Positions 23,558 to 32,333 of a stretch of DNA of 64,000 bases are shown piece by piece. Both the position numbers and the translations under genes were made by a program. How positions within the stretch are numbered: position 1 is the stretch's first letter; each line of letters starts with the position of its first letter. The notes below the pieces were generated by a model. The model searched no databases. It saw only the letters and a list, made by a program, of their open reading frames with translations, and was not told the DNA's origin. Source of the DNA: Roseateles_B flavus (GTDB taxonomy: Bacteria > Pseudomonadota > Gammaproteobacteria > Burkholderiales > Burkholderiaceae_C). The stretch spans positions 62,001-126,000 of the forward strand of contig NZ_JBDPZC010000008.1 in assembly GCF_039872765.1 (NCBI RefSeq), given 5' to 3'.

Positions 23558-26464
23558 TCAGCTCGGGATGGCGGCCAGCGACTGCGGCAGGCGCTCGAAG
23601 CTGGCCTGGTCCACCGGGCGGCCGAAGAGGAAGCCCTGGAAGCGGCGGCAGCCCATCTTCAGCAGGGCGTCGCGCTGCTCGGGGGTCTCCACGCCCTCGG
23701 CGATCACCTGCAGGCCGAAGGTCTGACCCAGGGCCACGATGGTGCGGGCGATCACGGCGCCGTTGGGATCGCCCAGCATGTCATTGACGAAGCTGCGGTC
23801 GATCTTGAGCTCCTCCAGCGGCAGGCGGCGCAGGTAGTTCAGCGAGGAGTAGCCGGTGCCGAAGTCGTCCAGCGAGAAACCCACGCCGGCGGCGCGAAGC
23901 TGGCTCATCTTGGCGATGGTGTCCTCGACGTTCTCGGCCAGCAGCGACTCCGTCAGCTCCAGCTTCAGCCGGCGCGGGTCGGCGCCGTGGCGGCGCAGGG
24001 TGTCCAGCACGTCGTCCACGAAATGGGCGTCGCGCAGCTGCAATGCGCTCACGTTGACGGACAGGTCCAGGCCGCTGCAGTGCGGATGCCGGGCCCAGGC
24101 GGCGAGCGTCCGGCAGGCGGTGTCCAGTACCCACTGGCCCAGCTCCAGCACGAAGCCGCACTGCTCGGCCTCGGGAATGAAGGCGCCCGGCGGCACCAGG
24201 CCGCGCTGCGGATGCTGCCAGCGCAGCAGGGCCTCGGCGCCCAGCACCCGGCCCTGCGCGTCGACCTGGGGCTGGAAGTGCAGCAGCAGCTGGCGCCGGC
24301 TGATGGACTGGCGCAGGTCCGCCTCCAGCGCCGCGCGCCCGGCCAGCACGGCCTGCAGCTCGGCGTCGAAGAAGCGGAAGGTGTTCTTGCCCTGGGCCTT
24401 GGCCTGGTACATGGCCGTGTCGGCATGGGCCATCAGCTCGCCGGCGCTCAGCAGGTTGTCGCCGAACAGGGTGATGCCGATGCTCGGGCTGCTGTGCTGT
24501 TCACGCTCCAGCAGCTGGAAGGGCTGCTCGAAGCTCAGCAGGATCTTGCGCGCCACCATCTCCGCATGGGCCGCGGCCTCCTCGCGGGTCTGGCCCAGGC
24601 TCTCGAGCATGATCACGAACTCGTCGCCGCCCAGGCGGGCCACGGTATCGCCCTCGCGTACCGACCCACTGAGCCGGCGCGCCACCTGCACCAGCACGCG
24701 GTCGCCGAAGTCATGGCCCCAGGTGTCGTTGAGCAGCTTGAATTCGTCCAGGTCGATGAAGAGCAGGGCGCCGAGCTGGCTGCGCCGTGCGGCGCTGAGC
24801 ACCGCGCGGTCCAGGCGGTCCAGCAGCAGGCGGCGGTTGGGCAGGTCGGTCAGCTGGTCGAAGAAGGCCAGGCGCTGGATCTCGGCCTCGGCGGCGCGGC
24901 GCTGGGTGATGTCGCGCACCATGCCGATGTAGATGCGCTCGCCCTCGCGCTCGATCTCGTTGACGGCCAGGCTCATGGGGAAGACCTCGCCGCTCTTGCG
25001 CCGGCCCTCGACCTCCCTGCCGCGGCCGATGACCTGGCGCACACCGGTGCGGGCGTAATGGGCCAGGTAGCCGTCGTGTTCATCGGCATAGGGCGGTGGC
25101 ATCAGCATCTTGACGTTGCGCCCCAGCACCTCGCTGGCCTCGTAACCGAAGATCTTGCTGGCGGAACGGTTGAAGGTCTTCACGTTCCCCTGGCGGTCGA
25201 TGGTGATGATGCCGTCGATCACGTTGTCCAGGATGGCCTGGGTCTGCTGGGCGGCATCCAGCAGGGCCTCGCGGGCGCTCACCTCCTGGGTGATGTTGCG
25301 CGAGAGCACGATCAGGCGGGGATTTTCGCCGGCCTCCTGCTGGCAACGCGTGGCATGCAGCGCGAAGTGGTGCCGGCCCACGGGCAGGTCCAGCACGATG
25401 CGCCGGCCACTGGAGCTGCCGTGCTCCAGCGCCTCGCCGAGCGTCAGCATCACGGTGGCCGCGGCCTCCGGCGGCAGGACCTCGGTGACGAGACGGCCGA
25501 TGAAGTACTCGGGGGCCGCAGCCAGCAGATCGCTGGGCGGCGAGTGATAGCTGAGGTAGCGGCCGTCGGCATCGACCTCGAAGACCAGGTCGGGCACGGT
25601 CGTCAGCGTGGCCTGCAGCTGCTCCTTGACCTGCTCCAGCTCCGTGTACGGGCGCTGCACGGCCTCCATGAACACCGCCCGGTGCAGGAAGAGGTAGCCG
25701 ATCACCTTGTACACATGGCCGGCGAGGTTGAGCACATCGGTCACGCTGGCGTAGAGCGTGAAGAAGAGCTCGCTCATGGCCATGCACAGCACGGCGCCCA
25801 GAAGAGCCGAGGCGTTGAAGGGCGTGGGCTCGCGCATGCGCCTCAGCAGCAGCAGGGCCGTCAGCACCAGCAGGCCCACCAGCAGGTACTCGGACGCGAT
25901 CTTCAGCGGGGTCAGGCCTTGCCCGGCCACGAAGGTGCGGGGCAGGATGGTCGGATGCAGCAGCACGGCCCAGTGGACCAGTGCCACCAGCGCCGCGACA
26001 CCCAGCAGCAGGGCATGGCGACTGCGGCGCTCCAGGGCGGACTGCCAGGGCGCGGCGACCATCCACAGCAGGGCCAGGCTGGCCAGAAAGCGGGCGGCGA
26101 GCCAGAAGTCGATGGCCTTCTCCGGACCCGAGGGCGTCACGTAGTCCGGCATGCCTGCGTAGGACAGCAGGTGCGAGAAATCCAGCAGGCCGACGCCGGC
26201 GAAGGCACAGGCCAGCACGCACACATTGCCCGGCACCTGCGCCAGGCGGCTGCCCCAGGCCAGGCTGAAGATCAGGCCGGCGACGACGATGGAGAGCGTT
26301 TCCAGCAGCGCATGCAGCGGTGCATGGGAGGCCAGACCCCGCAGCGCGGGAGGCACCGGCAGCACCCAGCAGACGACCAGCACGGCCAGCAGCAGCCCGA
26401 TGCGCGGCAGGAGCTGGCGCAGATCGGCCCGGTGGCTGCGGTCGAGTCGGTCGAGGACTTGCAA
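23558..26464 (-). CDS. MASE3-PAS-PAS-GGDEF-EAL c-di-GMP protein
   Basis: This encodes 968 residues. The N-terminal membrane sensor (about residues 18-265, eight helices; AGVGLLDFSHLLSYAGMPDYVTPSGPEKAIDFWLAARF) matches MASE3. PAS domains follow at about 280-395 and 405-520 (QAILDNVIDGIITIDRQGNVKTFNRSASKIFGY). The cyclase domain has an intact GGDEF (612-616) with an inhibitory RxxD site five residues upstream (REGD, 603-606). The phosphodiesterase domain has EAL (744-746), LTESLLAENVE, DDFGTGYSSL and EGVETPEQ. Both halves therefore look catalytically competent. It synthesises and/or degrades c-di-GMP, probably switched by membrane signals. Confidence 0.94.
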   Translation of the reverse strand: MQVLDRLDRSHRADLRQLLPRIGLLLAVLVVCWVLPVPPALRGLASHAPLHALLETLSIVVAGLIFSLAWGSRLAQVPGNVCVLACAFAGVGLLDFSHLLSYAGMPDYVTPSGPEKAIDFWLAARFLASLALLWMVAAPWQSALERRSRHALLLGVAALVALVHWAVLLHPTILPRTFVAGQGLTPLKIASEYLLVGLLVLTALLLLRRMREPTPFNASALLGAVLCMAMSELFFTLYASVTDVLNLAGHVYKVIGYLFLHRAVFMEAVQRPYTELEQVKEQLQATLTTVPDLVFEVDADGRYLSYHSPPSDLLAAAPEYFIGRLVTEVLPPEAAATVMLTLGEALEHGSSSGRRIVLDLPVGRHHFALHATRCQQEAGENPRLIVLSRNITQEVSAREALLDAAQQTQAILDNVIDGIITIDRQGNVKTFNRSASKIFGYEASEVLGRNVKMLMPPPYADEHDGYLAHYARTGVRQVIGRGREVEGRRKSGEVFPMSLAVNEIEREGERIYIGMVRDITQRRAAEAEIQRLAFFDQLTDLPNRRLLLDRLDRAVLSAARRSQLGALLFIDLDEFKLLNDTWGHDFGDRVLVQVARRLSGSVREGDTVARLGGDEFVIMLESLGQTREEAAAHAEMVARKILLSFEQPFQLLEREQHSSPSIGITLFGDNLLSAGELMAHADTAMYQAKAQGKNTFRFFDAELQAVLAGRAALEADLRQSISRRQLLLHFQPQVDAQGRVLGAEALLRWQHPQRGLVPPGAFIPEAEQCGFVLELGQWVLDTACRTLAAWARHPHCSGLDLSVNVSALQLRDAHFVDDVLDTLRRHGADPRRLKLELTESLLAENVEDTIAKMSQLRAAGVGFSLDDFGTGYSSLNYLRRLPLEELKIDRSFVNDMLGDPNGAVIARTIVALGQTFGLQVIAEGVETPEQRDALLKMGCRRFQGFLFGRPVDQASFERLPQSLAAIPS

Positions 26465-26622
26465 GGCGGCGAGGCCCGGCGAACGAGGTGGCAGGGCCGG
26501 GATGATGGGTCGCGGTCATGCTAGCACCGGCCCTGCGCGGCGCTGGTGCATTGCTGCGCGCGGCGCGCCTTGTGTCGTATTCGCGCCTTGACGCATGTCA
26601 AGACCTGATTCGACGGGCCTGT

Positions 26623-27156
26623 TCAGGGCGTGGCGGACCCGGCTGCCGCGTAGCGATCGGGCCGCCAGAGGCTGTCGGCACAGTGGATCAGGTCCAGGGG
26701 ATGGCGCTGGCCGCGCAGGTGGTCCTGCACGCATTGCCAGACCAGGGCCGATCGCGTGCGCCCTTCGCGCTCGGCCTGCGCGACCTCCCTGGGGCTCAGC
26801 CACAGCCAGCGCAGGATGCCTTCGTCCAGGGCCAGGCCGGGCAGCGGCTCGCCCACCACGCCGCTGAAGGCCATGCGCAGGTAGGTGACGTCCTCGCCGG
26901 TGGCAGGGCGCTGGAAGCGGGCCATGTAGAGGCCCAGCAGGGACTGCGGCGTGAAGCTGTGGGCCGTCTCCTCGCGCACCTCGCGCACGACGGCCTCCAG
27001 CGGCGACTCGCCCTGCTCCAGGTGGCCCGCGGGCTGGTTGATGCGCAGACCCTCGGGCGTCTGCTCCTCCACCATCAGGTAGCGCCCCTGTCGCTCGATC
27101 AGGGCGGCGACGGTGACGCTGGGCTTGAAACGCTGGGGCGGTGCGGATGTGCTCAT
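26623..27156 (-). CDS. nudJ: NudJ-like Nudix hydrolase
   Basis: This encodes 177 residues starting at 27156. FKPSVTVAALIERQGRYLMVEE... NQPAGHLEQGESPLEAVVREVREET carries the Nudix box GxxxxxExxxxxxxREUxEE. The usual Gly after EE-T is replaced by Ala-His. The whole protein tracks E. coli NudJ, including the C-terminal GQRHPLDLI segment. NudJ hydrolyses nucleoside di- and triphosphates and the thiamin precursor HMP-PP. In E. coli nudJ is directly upstream of mnmA; here the GGDEF-EAL gene lies between. It is longer than E. coli NudJ (153 residues) at both ends. Confidence 0.88.
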   Translation of the reverse strand: MSTSAPPQRFKPSVTVAALIERQGRYLMVEEQTPEGLRINQPAGHLEQGESPLEAVVREVREETAHSFTPQSLLGLYMARFQRPATGEDVTYLRMAFSGVVGEPLPGLALDEGILRWLWLSPREVAQAEREGRTRSALVWQCVQDHLRGQRHPLDLIHCADSLWRPDRYAAAGSATP

Positions 27157-27429
27157 CCCCGCATTGTGGTGCGGAAGCCTCAGCAAGCCGGGCTTGGCGT
27201 CTCGCGAAAGGGAGGCCTCTCCAGAAGTCGGCCGGCCCCGGCTTCCCGGGGCCTGGGTGGCGTGAGAGCCGTGCGGCCGGGGCCGTCCTGGGGCAAACCC
27301 GCGTTCGCGGCCGGGTTGGCGCGTCACGAAGCCCATGTAAGCTCGCCGCAAGTCTTGCAATTCCCGTTCCCGATCCGCAGGCCGTGCCGCCCTGGGCCGC
27401 CGGCCTCGCGTTCCCACAGGAGAAGTCCG
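27157..27429. promoter_or_regulatory. Divergent region between nudJ and pntAA
   Basis: This gap of 273 bases must hold promoters in both directions. The pntAA side ends with aggaga 6 bases before the ATG. I could not assign -35/-10 boxes or an operator with confidence. Confidence 0.3.
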
Positions 27430-28545
27430 ATGCTGATTGCAGTGCCGCAGGAAACCGCGGCGGGGGAGTCCCGTGTCGCGGCCACGCCGGAGACCGTGAA
27501 GAAGCTGGTGGCCCAGGGCCATCGTGTGCAGGTGGAGCAGGGCGCCGGCCTGCGGGCCAGCGTGACGGACGAGGCCTATGCCGCGGCCGGCGCGGAGCTG
27601 GTCTCGCGCGAACAGGCCTATGCGGCCGAGATGCTGCTCAAGGTGCGCGCCCCGGGGCCGGAGGAACTGGCGCTGGCCCGGCCGGGCACCGTGCTGGTGG
27701 GCATGCTGAACCCCTTCGACCGCGAAGGCCTGCAGCGCCTGGCGGACGCGAAGCTCACCGCCTTCGCGCTGGAGGCTGCGCCGCGCACCACGCGGGCCCA
27801 GAGCATGGACGTGCTCTCCAGCCAGGCCAATGTGGCGGGCTACAAGGCGGTGATGATCGCGGCCGAGCGCTACCAGCGCTTCTTCCCCATGCTCATGACG
27901 GCGGCCGGCACGGTCAAGGCCGCGCGCGTGGTGGTGCTGGGCGTGGGCGTGGCGGGGCTGCAGGCCATCGCCACGGCCAAGCGCCTGGGCGCGGTGATCG
28001 AGGCCTCGGACGTGCGGCCTTCGGTCAAGGAGCAGGTGGAGTCCCTGGGCGCCAAGTTCATCGACGTGCCCTACGAGACCGCCGAGGAGAAGGAGGCGGC
28101 CGAAGGCGTGGGCGGCTATGCACGCCCCATGCCGCCCAGCTGGCTGGAGCGCCAGAAGCTGGAGGTGGCCAAGCGCGTGGCGCAGGCGGACGTGGTCATC
28201 ACCACGGCCCTGATCCCCGGCCGTGCCGCGCCCGTGCTGGTGACCGAGGACATGGTCAAGTCCATGAAGGCGGGTTCGGTGATCGTGGACCTCGCGGCGC
28301 CGGCCGGCGGCAACTGCCCGCTGACCGAGCCTGGCCAGACCGTCGTCAAGCACGGCGTCACGCTGGTGGGCGAGACCAACCTGCCCTCGCTGGTGGCGGC
28401 CGATGCCTCGGCCCTCTACGCTCGCAACGTGCTGGACTTCCTCAAGCTGGTCTGCACCAAGGAGGCCGGGTTCCAGATCCCGGCGGATGACGACATCGTC
28501 ACGGCCTGCCTCGTCGCGCAGGACGGCCAGGTCAAACGCAACTGA
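27430..28545 (+). CDS. pntAA: NAD(P) transhydrogenase subunit alpha, part 1 (NAD-binding)
   Basis: This encodes 371 residues of the soluble dI domain of the proton-translocating transhydrogenase, which moves hydride between NADH and NADP+ using the proton gradient. It opens MLIAVPQE...ESRVAATPETV, as in alanine dehydrogenase/PntA. It contains the RTTRAQSMDVLSSQANVAGYKAV loop and the NAD-binding Rossmann motif VVVLGVGVAGLQAIATAKRLGA. The mobile loop region and SIVDLAAPAGGNC-like segment are present. The alpha subunit is split: the membrane part is the next gene, as in Rhodospirillum and many Burkholderiales. A strong ribosome binding site (aggaga) precedes the ATG. Confidence 0.97.
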   Translation: MLIAVPQETAAGESRVAATPETVKKLVAQGHRVQVEQGAGLRASVTDEAYAAAGAELVSREQAYAAEMLLKVRAPGPEELALARPGTVLVGMLNPFDREGLQRLADAKLTAFALEAAPRTTRAQSMDVLSSQANVAGYKAVMIAAERYQRFFPMLMTAAGTVKAARVVVLGVGVAGLQAIATAKRLGAVIEASDVRPSVKEQVESLGAKFIDVPYETAEEKEAAEGVGGYARPMPPSWLERQKLEVAKRVAQADVVITTALIPGRAAPVLVTEDMVKSMKAGSVIVDLAAPAGGNCPLTEPGQTVVKHGVTLVGETNLPSLVAADASALYARNVLDFLKLVCTKEAGFQIPADDDIVTACLVAQDGQVKRN

Positions 28546-28564
28546 TCCGGAAGGAGCCGAGGCC

Positions 28565-28879
28565 ATGGAAGCCATCGACCACACCATCATCAACCTCATC
28601 ATCTTCGTGCTGGCCATCTATGTGGGCTACCACGTGGTCTGGACCGTCACGCCGGCCCTGCACACGCCGCTGATGGCCGTCACCAACGCCATCTCGGCCA
28701 TCGTCATCGTCGGGGCCATGCTGGCCGCGGCGCTGACCACCACCGACATGGGCAAGGTGCTGGGCACCCTGGCCGTGGCGCTGGCCGCGGTCAATGTCTT
28801 CGGCGGCTTCCTGGTGACGAGGCGGATGCTGGAGATGTTCAAGAAAAAATCGCCCGCCAAGAAGGAGGGCCAGGCATGA
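28565..28879 (+). CDS. pntAB: NAD(P) transhydrogenase subunit alpha, part 2 (membrane)
   Basis: This encodes 104 residues. Three membrane helices (IINLIIFVLAIYVGYHVVW, AISAIVIVGAMLAAAL, VLGTLAVALAAVNVFGGFLVTRRMLEMF) match the membrane stub of the split alpha subunit. It ends in a Lys-rich tail. It starts 19 bases after part 1 behind aaggag and overlaps pntB by 4 bases, so translation of the three subunits is coupled. Confidence 0.96.
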   Translation: MEAIDHTIINLIIFVLAIYVGYHVVWTVTPALHTPLMAVTNAISAIVIVGAMLAAALTTTDMGKVLGTLAVALAAVNVFGGFLVTRRMLEMFKKKSPAKKEGQA

Positions 28880-30300
28880 GCATGAACCTCGTCACGCTGC
28901 TGTACCTGCTGGCCAGCGTCTGCTTCATCCAGGCCTTGAAGGGCCTCTCCCACCCGACCACCTCCATCCGCGGCAACGTCTTCGGCATGGTGGGCATGGC
29001 CATCGCGGCCGGCACCACCGCCGCGCTGATCGTCAAGCTCGCCAACGGCAACGCCTTCGGGCTCAGCTATGTGCTGGTGGGCCTGCTGATCGGCGGCGGC
29101 ACGGGCGCCTTCATGGCGCAGCGGGTCGAGATGACCAAGATGCCCGAGCTCGTGGCCTTCATGCACAGCATGATCGGCCTGGCCGCGGTGTGCATCGCGG
29201 CAGCGGCCGTGCTGGAGCCGGCGGCCTTCAGCATCGCCGACGCCGCGGGGCGCATCCCGGGCGGCAACCGCATCGAGCTGGGCCTGGGGGCCTTCATCGG
29301 CGCCATCACCTTCAGCGGCTCGGTGATCGCCTTCGGCAAGCTCAGCGGCAAGTACAAATTCCGGCTCTTCCAGGGGGCGCCGGTGACCTTCCCCGGCCAG
29401 CACTGGCTCAACCTGGCGCTGGGCCTGGCCTCGGTCTTCTTCATCTTCGGCTTCTGGCATTCGCAGAGCTGGATGGACTTCGGCCTGGTGCTCGCCCTGG
29501 GCTTCGTGCTGGGCGTGCTGCTGATCATCCCCATCGGCGGGGCCGACATGCCGGTGGTCGTGTCCATGCTCAACAGCTACTCGGGCTGGGCGGCGGCGGG
29601 CATCGGCTTCTCGCTCAACAACAGCATGCTGATCATCGCCGGCTCACTGGTGGGCAGCTCGGGGGCCATCCTGAGCTACATCATGTGCAAGGCCATGAAC
29701 CGCTCCTTCTTCAACGTGATCCTGGGCGGCTTCGGCGGCGATGCCTCGGCGGCGGCGGCCGGCGGCGCGGTGCAGCGCGCGGTCAAGAGCGGCAGCGCGG
29801 ACGACGCCGCCTTCATCATGGGCAATGCCGAGAGCGTGATCATCGTGCCCGGCTACGGCCTGGCCGTCGCCCGCGCCCAGCATGCGGTGAAGGAGCTGGC
29901 GGCCAAGCTCACGGAGAAGGGCGTCAGCGTCAAGTACGCCATCCACCCGGTGGCCGGACGCATGCCCGGCCACATGAACGTGCTGCTGGCCGAGGCCGAG
30001 GTGCCCTATGACCAGGTCTTCGAGATGGAGGACATCAACGCCGAGTTCGGCCAGGCCGATGTCGCCATCATCCTGGGCGCCAATGACGTGGTGAACCCCG
30101 CCGCCCACCAGAAGGGCAGCCCCATCTACGGCATGCCCATCCTGGAGGCCTACAAGGCCAAGACCGTGATCGTCAACAAGCGCTCCATGGCCGCCGGCTA
30201 CGCGGGGCTGGACAATGAGCTCTTCTACATGGACAAGACGCTCATGGTGTTCGGCGATGCGAAGAAGGTCGTCGAGGACATGGTGAAGGCGATCGAATAG
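28876..30300 (+). CDS. pntB: NAD(P) transhydrogenase subunit beta
   Basis: This encodes 474 residues. Eight or nine membrane helices (residues 1-270; MPVVVSMLNSYSGWAAAGIGFSL is the characteristic proton-channel helix) are followed by the NADP-binding dIII domain. In dIII, IIVPGYGLAVARAQHAV is the GxGxxA-type dinucleotide motif and KYAIHPVAGRMPGHMNVLLAEA, DVAIILGANDVVNPAA and VNKRSMAAGYAG bind NADP. It is complete and of usual length. With the two preceding genes it forms the full transhydrogenase, a main NADPH source. Confidence 0.98.
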   Translation: MSMNLVTLLYLLASVCFIQALKGLSHPTTSIRGNVFGMVGMAIAAGTTAALIVKLANGNAFGLSYVLVGLLIGGGTGAFMAQRVEMTKMPELVAFMHSMIGLAAVCIAAAAVLEPAAFSIADAAGRIPGGNRIELGLGAFIGAITFSGSVIAFGKLSGKYKFRLFQGAPVTFPGQHWLNLALGLASVFFIFGFWHSQSWMDFGLVLALGFVLGVLLIIPIGGADMPVVVSMLNSYSGWAAAGIGFSLNNSMLIIAGSLVGSSGAILSYIMCKAMNRSFFNVILGGFGGDASAAAAGGAVQRAVKSGSADDAAFIMGNAESVIIVPGYGLAVARAQHAVKELAAKLTEKGVSVKYAIHPVAGRMPGHMNVLLAEAEVPYDQVFEMEDINAEFGQADVAIILGANDVVNPAAHQKGSPIYGMPILEAYKAKTVIVNKRSMAAGYAGLDNELFYMDKTLMVFGDAKKVVEDMVKAIE

Positions 30301-30318
30301 CGACGATGGAATCGAGTC

Positions 30319-32253
30319 ATGGCTGAGCCCGCGGCCCCGCCGCGGGTGATGACGCGGATGAGCCGCCTGCGCGCGCTGCTGCTGGGCGTGCTGCTGCCCC
30401 TGCTGGCCCTGGCGGGCCTGCATTGGCTGTCACTGCGGCTGGGGCCGCTGAACATGCCCCAGGTCATGCGCCTGGTGGACGGCCAGTGGATGGAGGACAA
30501 GCTCGGCCCGCCACCCCTGCTGGCCGGCCAGCATGTGCCCGAGAAGGCCGAGGCCATGCAGCTGCCCGACGTGCGCACCGAGGGCAGCGAGTCGGGTTGG
30601 TACCTGCTGGACTTCAAGCTGGCCGAGAGCGTGCACGAGCCCTGGCTGGTGGCCTTCACGCACAACCCCGACCTCAACCTCTACCTGGACGGCAAGCTGC
30701 TGGCGCGCTCGCAGCAGGGCCTGGAGCTGGAGCCCATGTACCGCGGGCTGCGCCTGGGCAGCAGCGGCGTGCTGATCAACGTGCCCCCCGCCATGCTGGA
30801 GGCGGGCGAGCATCGCCTGGCCCTGCACCTGGGCGCCACCGGGGAGCAGATGGGCACGCTGTCCGTCGTGCAGATGGGTCCGGCCACGCAGATGCGCCAG
30901 CTGCAGAAGGCGCGCGACTTCTGGCAGAGCGCGCGGCTGCTGACGGCGCTGAGCGCGGCGCTGCTGGGGCTCTTCCTGCTGCTGGTCTGGCTGGCGCTGC
31001 GCCAGGAATGGGTCTACGGCCTGACCGGCGTCTACGCCCTCAGCGCGGCCCTGCTGCTGCTGCCCTATCTCAGCGTGGCACCCGTGCCCCTGCCCTGGTG
31101 GCGCATGATCCTGGACGCCGCCGACATCCTGGCTCGCGGCCTGATGCTGCTGCTGGTGGTGCAGTGGTTTGCGCCGGGCGACTCCTGGGGGCGGCGCCTG
31201 GCCCTGGCCTTCATGGTCATCGCCCTGCCCATCGACCTCTGGGCGGCCTATCACGGCTCCGTCTGGGATGCCTTCGAGAACCTCTGGCCCTGGTGGGCCC
31301 TGGGCAGCCGGGGCGTGGTGATGGTCGGCGCCTGGGGCGTGGTGCTGCGTGCGGCGCTGCGCAGCGGACAGATCGCGCACAGCCTGGCTGCGGCCAGCCT
31401 GGGCCTGGCCTTCTTCTGCTGGGCCTACGTCGGCTATTTCGCGCTGATCGACGAGGGCAGCTTCCCCCTGGTCGACATCAATGTGGCCGGCTATGCAGCC
31501 GTGGTGGGCATGGCGGGCTATGTGCTGCAGCGCCGCTTTGTGGCTTCGCTGCGCGCCCAGGCGCGCTCGCGCCAAGCGCTGGAGGAGGCCCTGGCCGAAC
31601 GCAGTCGCGAGCTCGAGGCCCGCTACCAGGACCTGCAGCGCAGCGAGCAGCTGCGCGTGGCGGCCCAGGAGCGCGAGCGCCTGCTGCAGGAGATGCACGA
31701 CGGCCTGGGCTCGCAGCTGCTGATGGCCAAGCTGGGTGCGCGCCAGGGCATGGACACCGACACCCTCGTGGCCCTGCTGGACGACTGCATTGCCGAGATG
31801 CGCCTGACCATCGACGCGATGACGGTGGACGACGGCGACCTGGGCCTGCTGCTGGCCAACGTCCGCCACCGCCTGCAGGACCGGCTGCGCTCGGCCGGCC
31901 TGCAGCTGGAATGGCAGCTGCAGGACACGCCCCACCTGCCGCGCCTGATGGGCGCTCAGGGGCGGGACCTTGTGCGCATCGTGCAGGAGGCGCTGAGCAA
32001 TGTGCTGCACCATGCGCAGGCCGGCCGGGTGCGCTTTGCCACGCGCGTGGTGGACGACGGGGCCGCGGTGCTGCTGAGCATCAGCGACGACGGCCTGGGC
32101 CTGCGCGGCAGCCGCCGCGAGGGTCAGGGGCTCAAGGGCATGCGCAAGCGCGCCGAACGCATCGGGGCCCAGATCAGCTGGCGCGAAGTGGACCCGGGCA
32201 GCGAGCGACCGGGCTGCGAGCTGCAGCTGCGCATCCCCGTGGTCCCACGCTAG
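30319..32253 (+). CDS. Orphan sensor histidine kinase with 7TM-type membrane region
   Basis: This encodes 644 residues. One N-terminal helix leads to a periplasmic beta-rich domain (about residues 40-200; YLLDFKLAE, NLYLDGKLLARS, EHRLALHLGA). About seven helices follow (200-400; LLGLFLLLVWLALRQEWVYGL onward), the layout of 7TMR-DISM receptors. A coiled coil (ALEEALAERSRELEARYQDLQ) leads to a HisKA_3-like site ERERLLQEMHDGLGSQLLMAKL and an HATPase domain (IVQEALSNVLHHAQAG, SISDDGLGLRG, GLKGMRKRAERIGA). No response regulator is adjacent on this strand. It starts 18 bases after pntB, so it may be read through from the pnt operon. Confidence 0.87.
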   Translation: MAEPAAPPRVMTRMSRLRALLLGVLLPLLALAGLHWLSLRLGPLNMPQVMRLVDGQWMEDKLGPPPLLAGQHVPEKAEAMQLPDVRTEGSESGWYLLDFKLAESVHEPWLVAFTHNPDLNLYLDGKLLARSQQGLELEPMYRGLRLGSSGVLINVPPAMLEAGEHRLALHLGATGEQMGTLSVVQMGPATQMRQLQKARDFWQSARLLTALSAALLGLFLLLVWLALRQEWVYGLTGVYALSAALLLLPYLSVAPVPLPWWRMILDAADILARGLMLLLVVQWFAPGDSWGRRLALAFMVIALPIDLWAAYHGSVWDAFENLWPWWALGSRGVVMVGAWGVVLRAALRSGQIAHSLAAASLGLAFFCWAYVGYFALIDEGSFPLVDINVAGYAAVVGMAGYVLQRRFVASLRAQARSRQALEEALAERSRELEARYQDLQRSEQLRVAAQERERLLQEMHDGLGSQLLMAKLGARQGMDTDTLVALLDDCIAEMRLTIDAMTVDDGDLGLLLANVRHRLQDRLRSAGLQLEWQLQDTPHLPRLMGAQGRDLVRIVQEALSNVLHHAQAGRVRFATRVVDDGAAVLLSISDDGLGLRGSRREGQGLKGMRKRAERIGAQISWREVDPGSERPGCELQLRIPVVPR

Positions 32254-32318
32254 GGTCTGTCTTGAAGGCAGCCCGTTCGCACGGGCCTGCGATGTGTGAG
32301 CAGGCCCGGGGCAGCCAC

Positions 32319-32333
32319 GGGGTCAGGTCTTGC
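32319..32333 (-). repeat. Dispersed motif gcaagacctgacccc, copy 3 (intergenic)
   Basis: This exact copy in reverse orientation (ggggtcaggtcttgc) lies one base before the stop codon end of the HD-GYP regulator, in the short space between convergent genes. Confidence 0.85.

Noticed and set aside
23441..26524. 1027-codon plus-strand frame opposite the MASE3-GGDEF-EAL gene
   Set aside because: It is an antisense shadow without motifs. The opposite strand encodes complete GGDEF and EAL domains.
32271..32286. Hairpin gcccg-ttcgca-cgggc after the orphan kinase gene
   Set aside because: The stem is short and no T run follows, so it is not reliable as a terminator.
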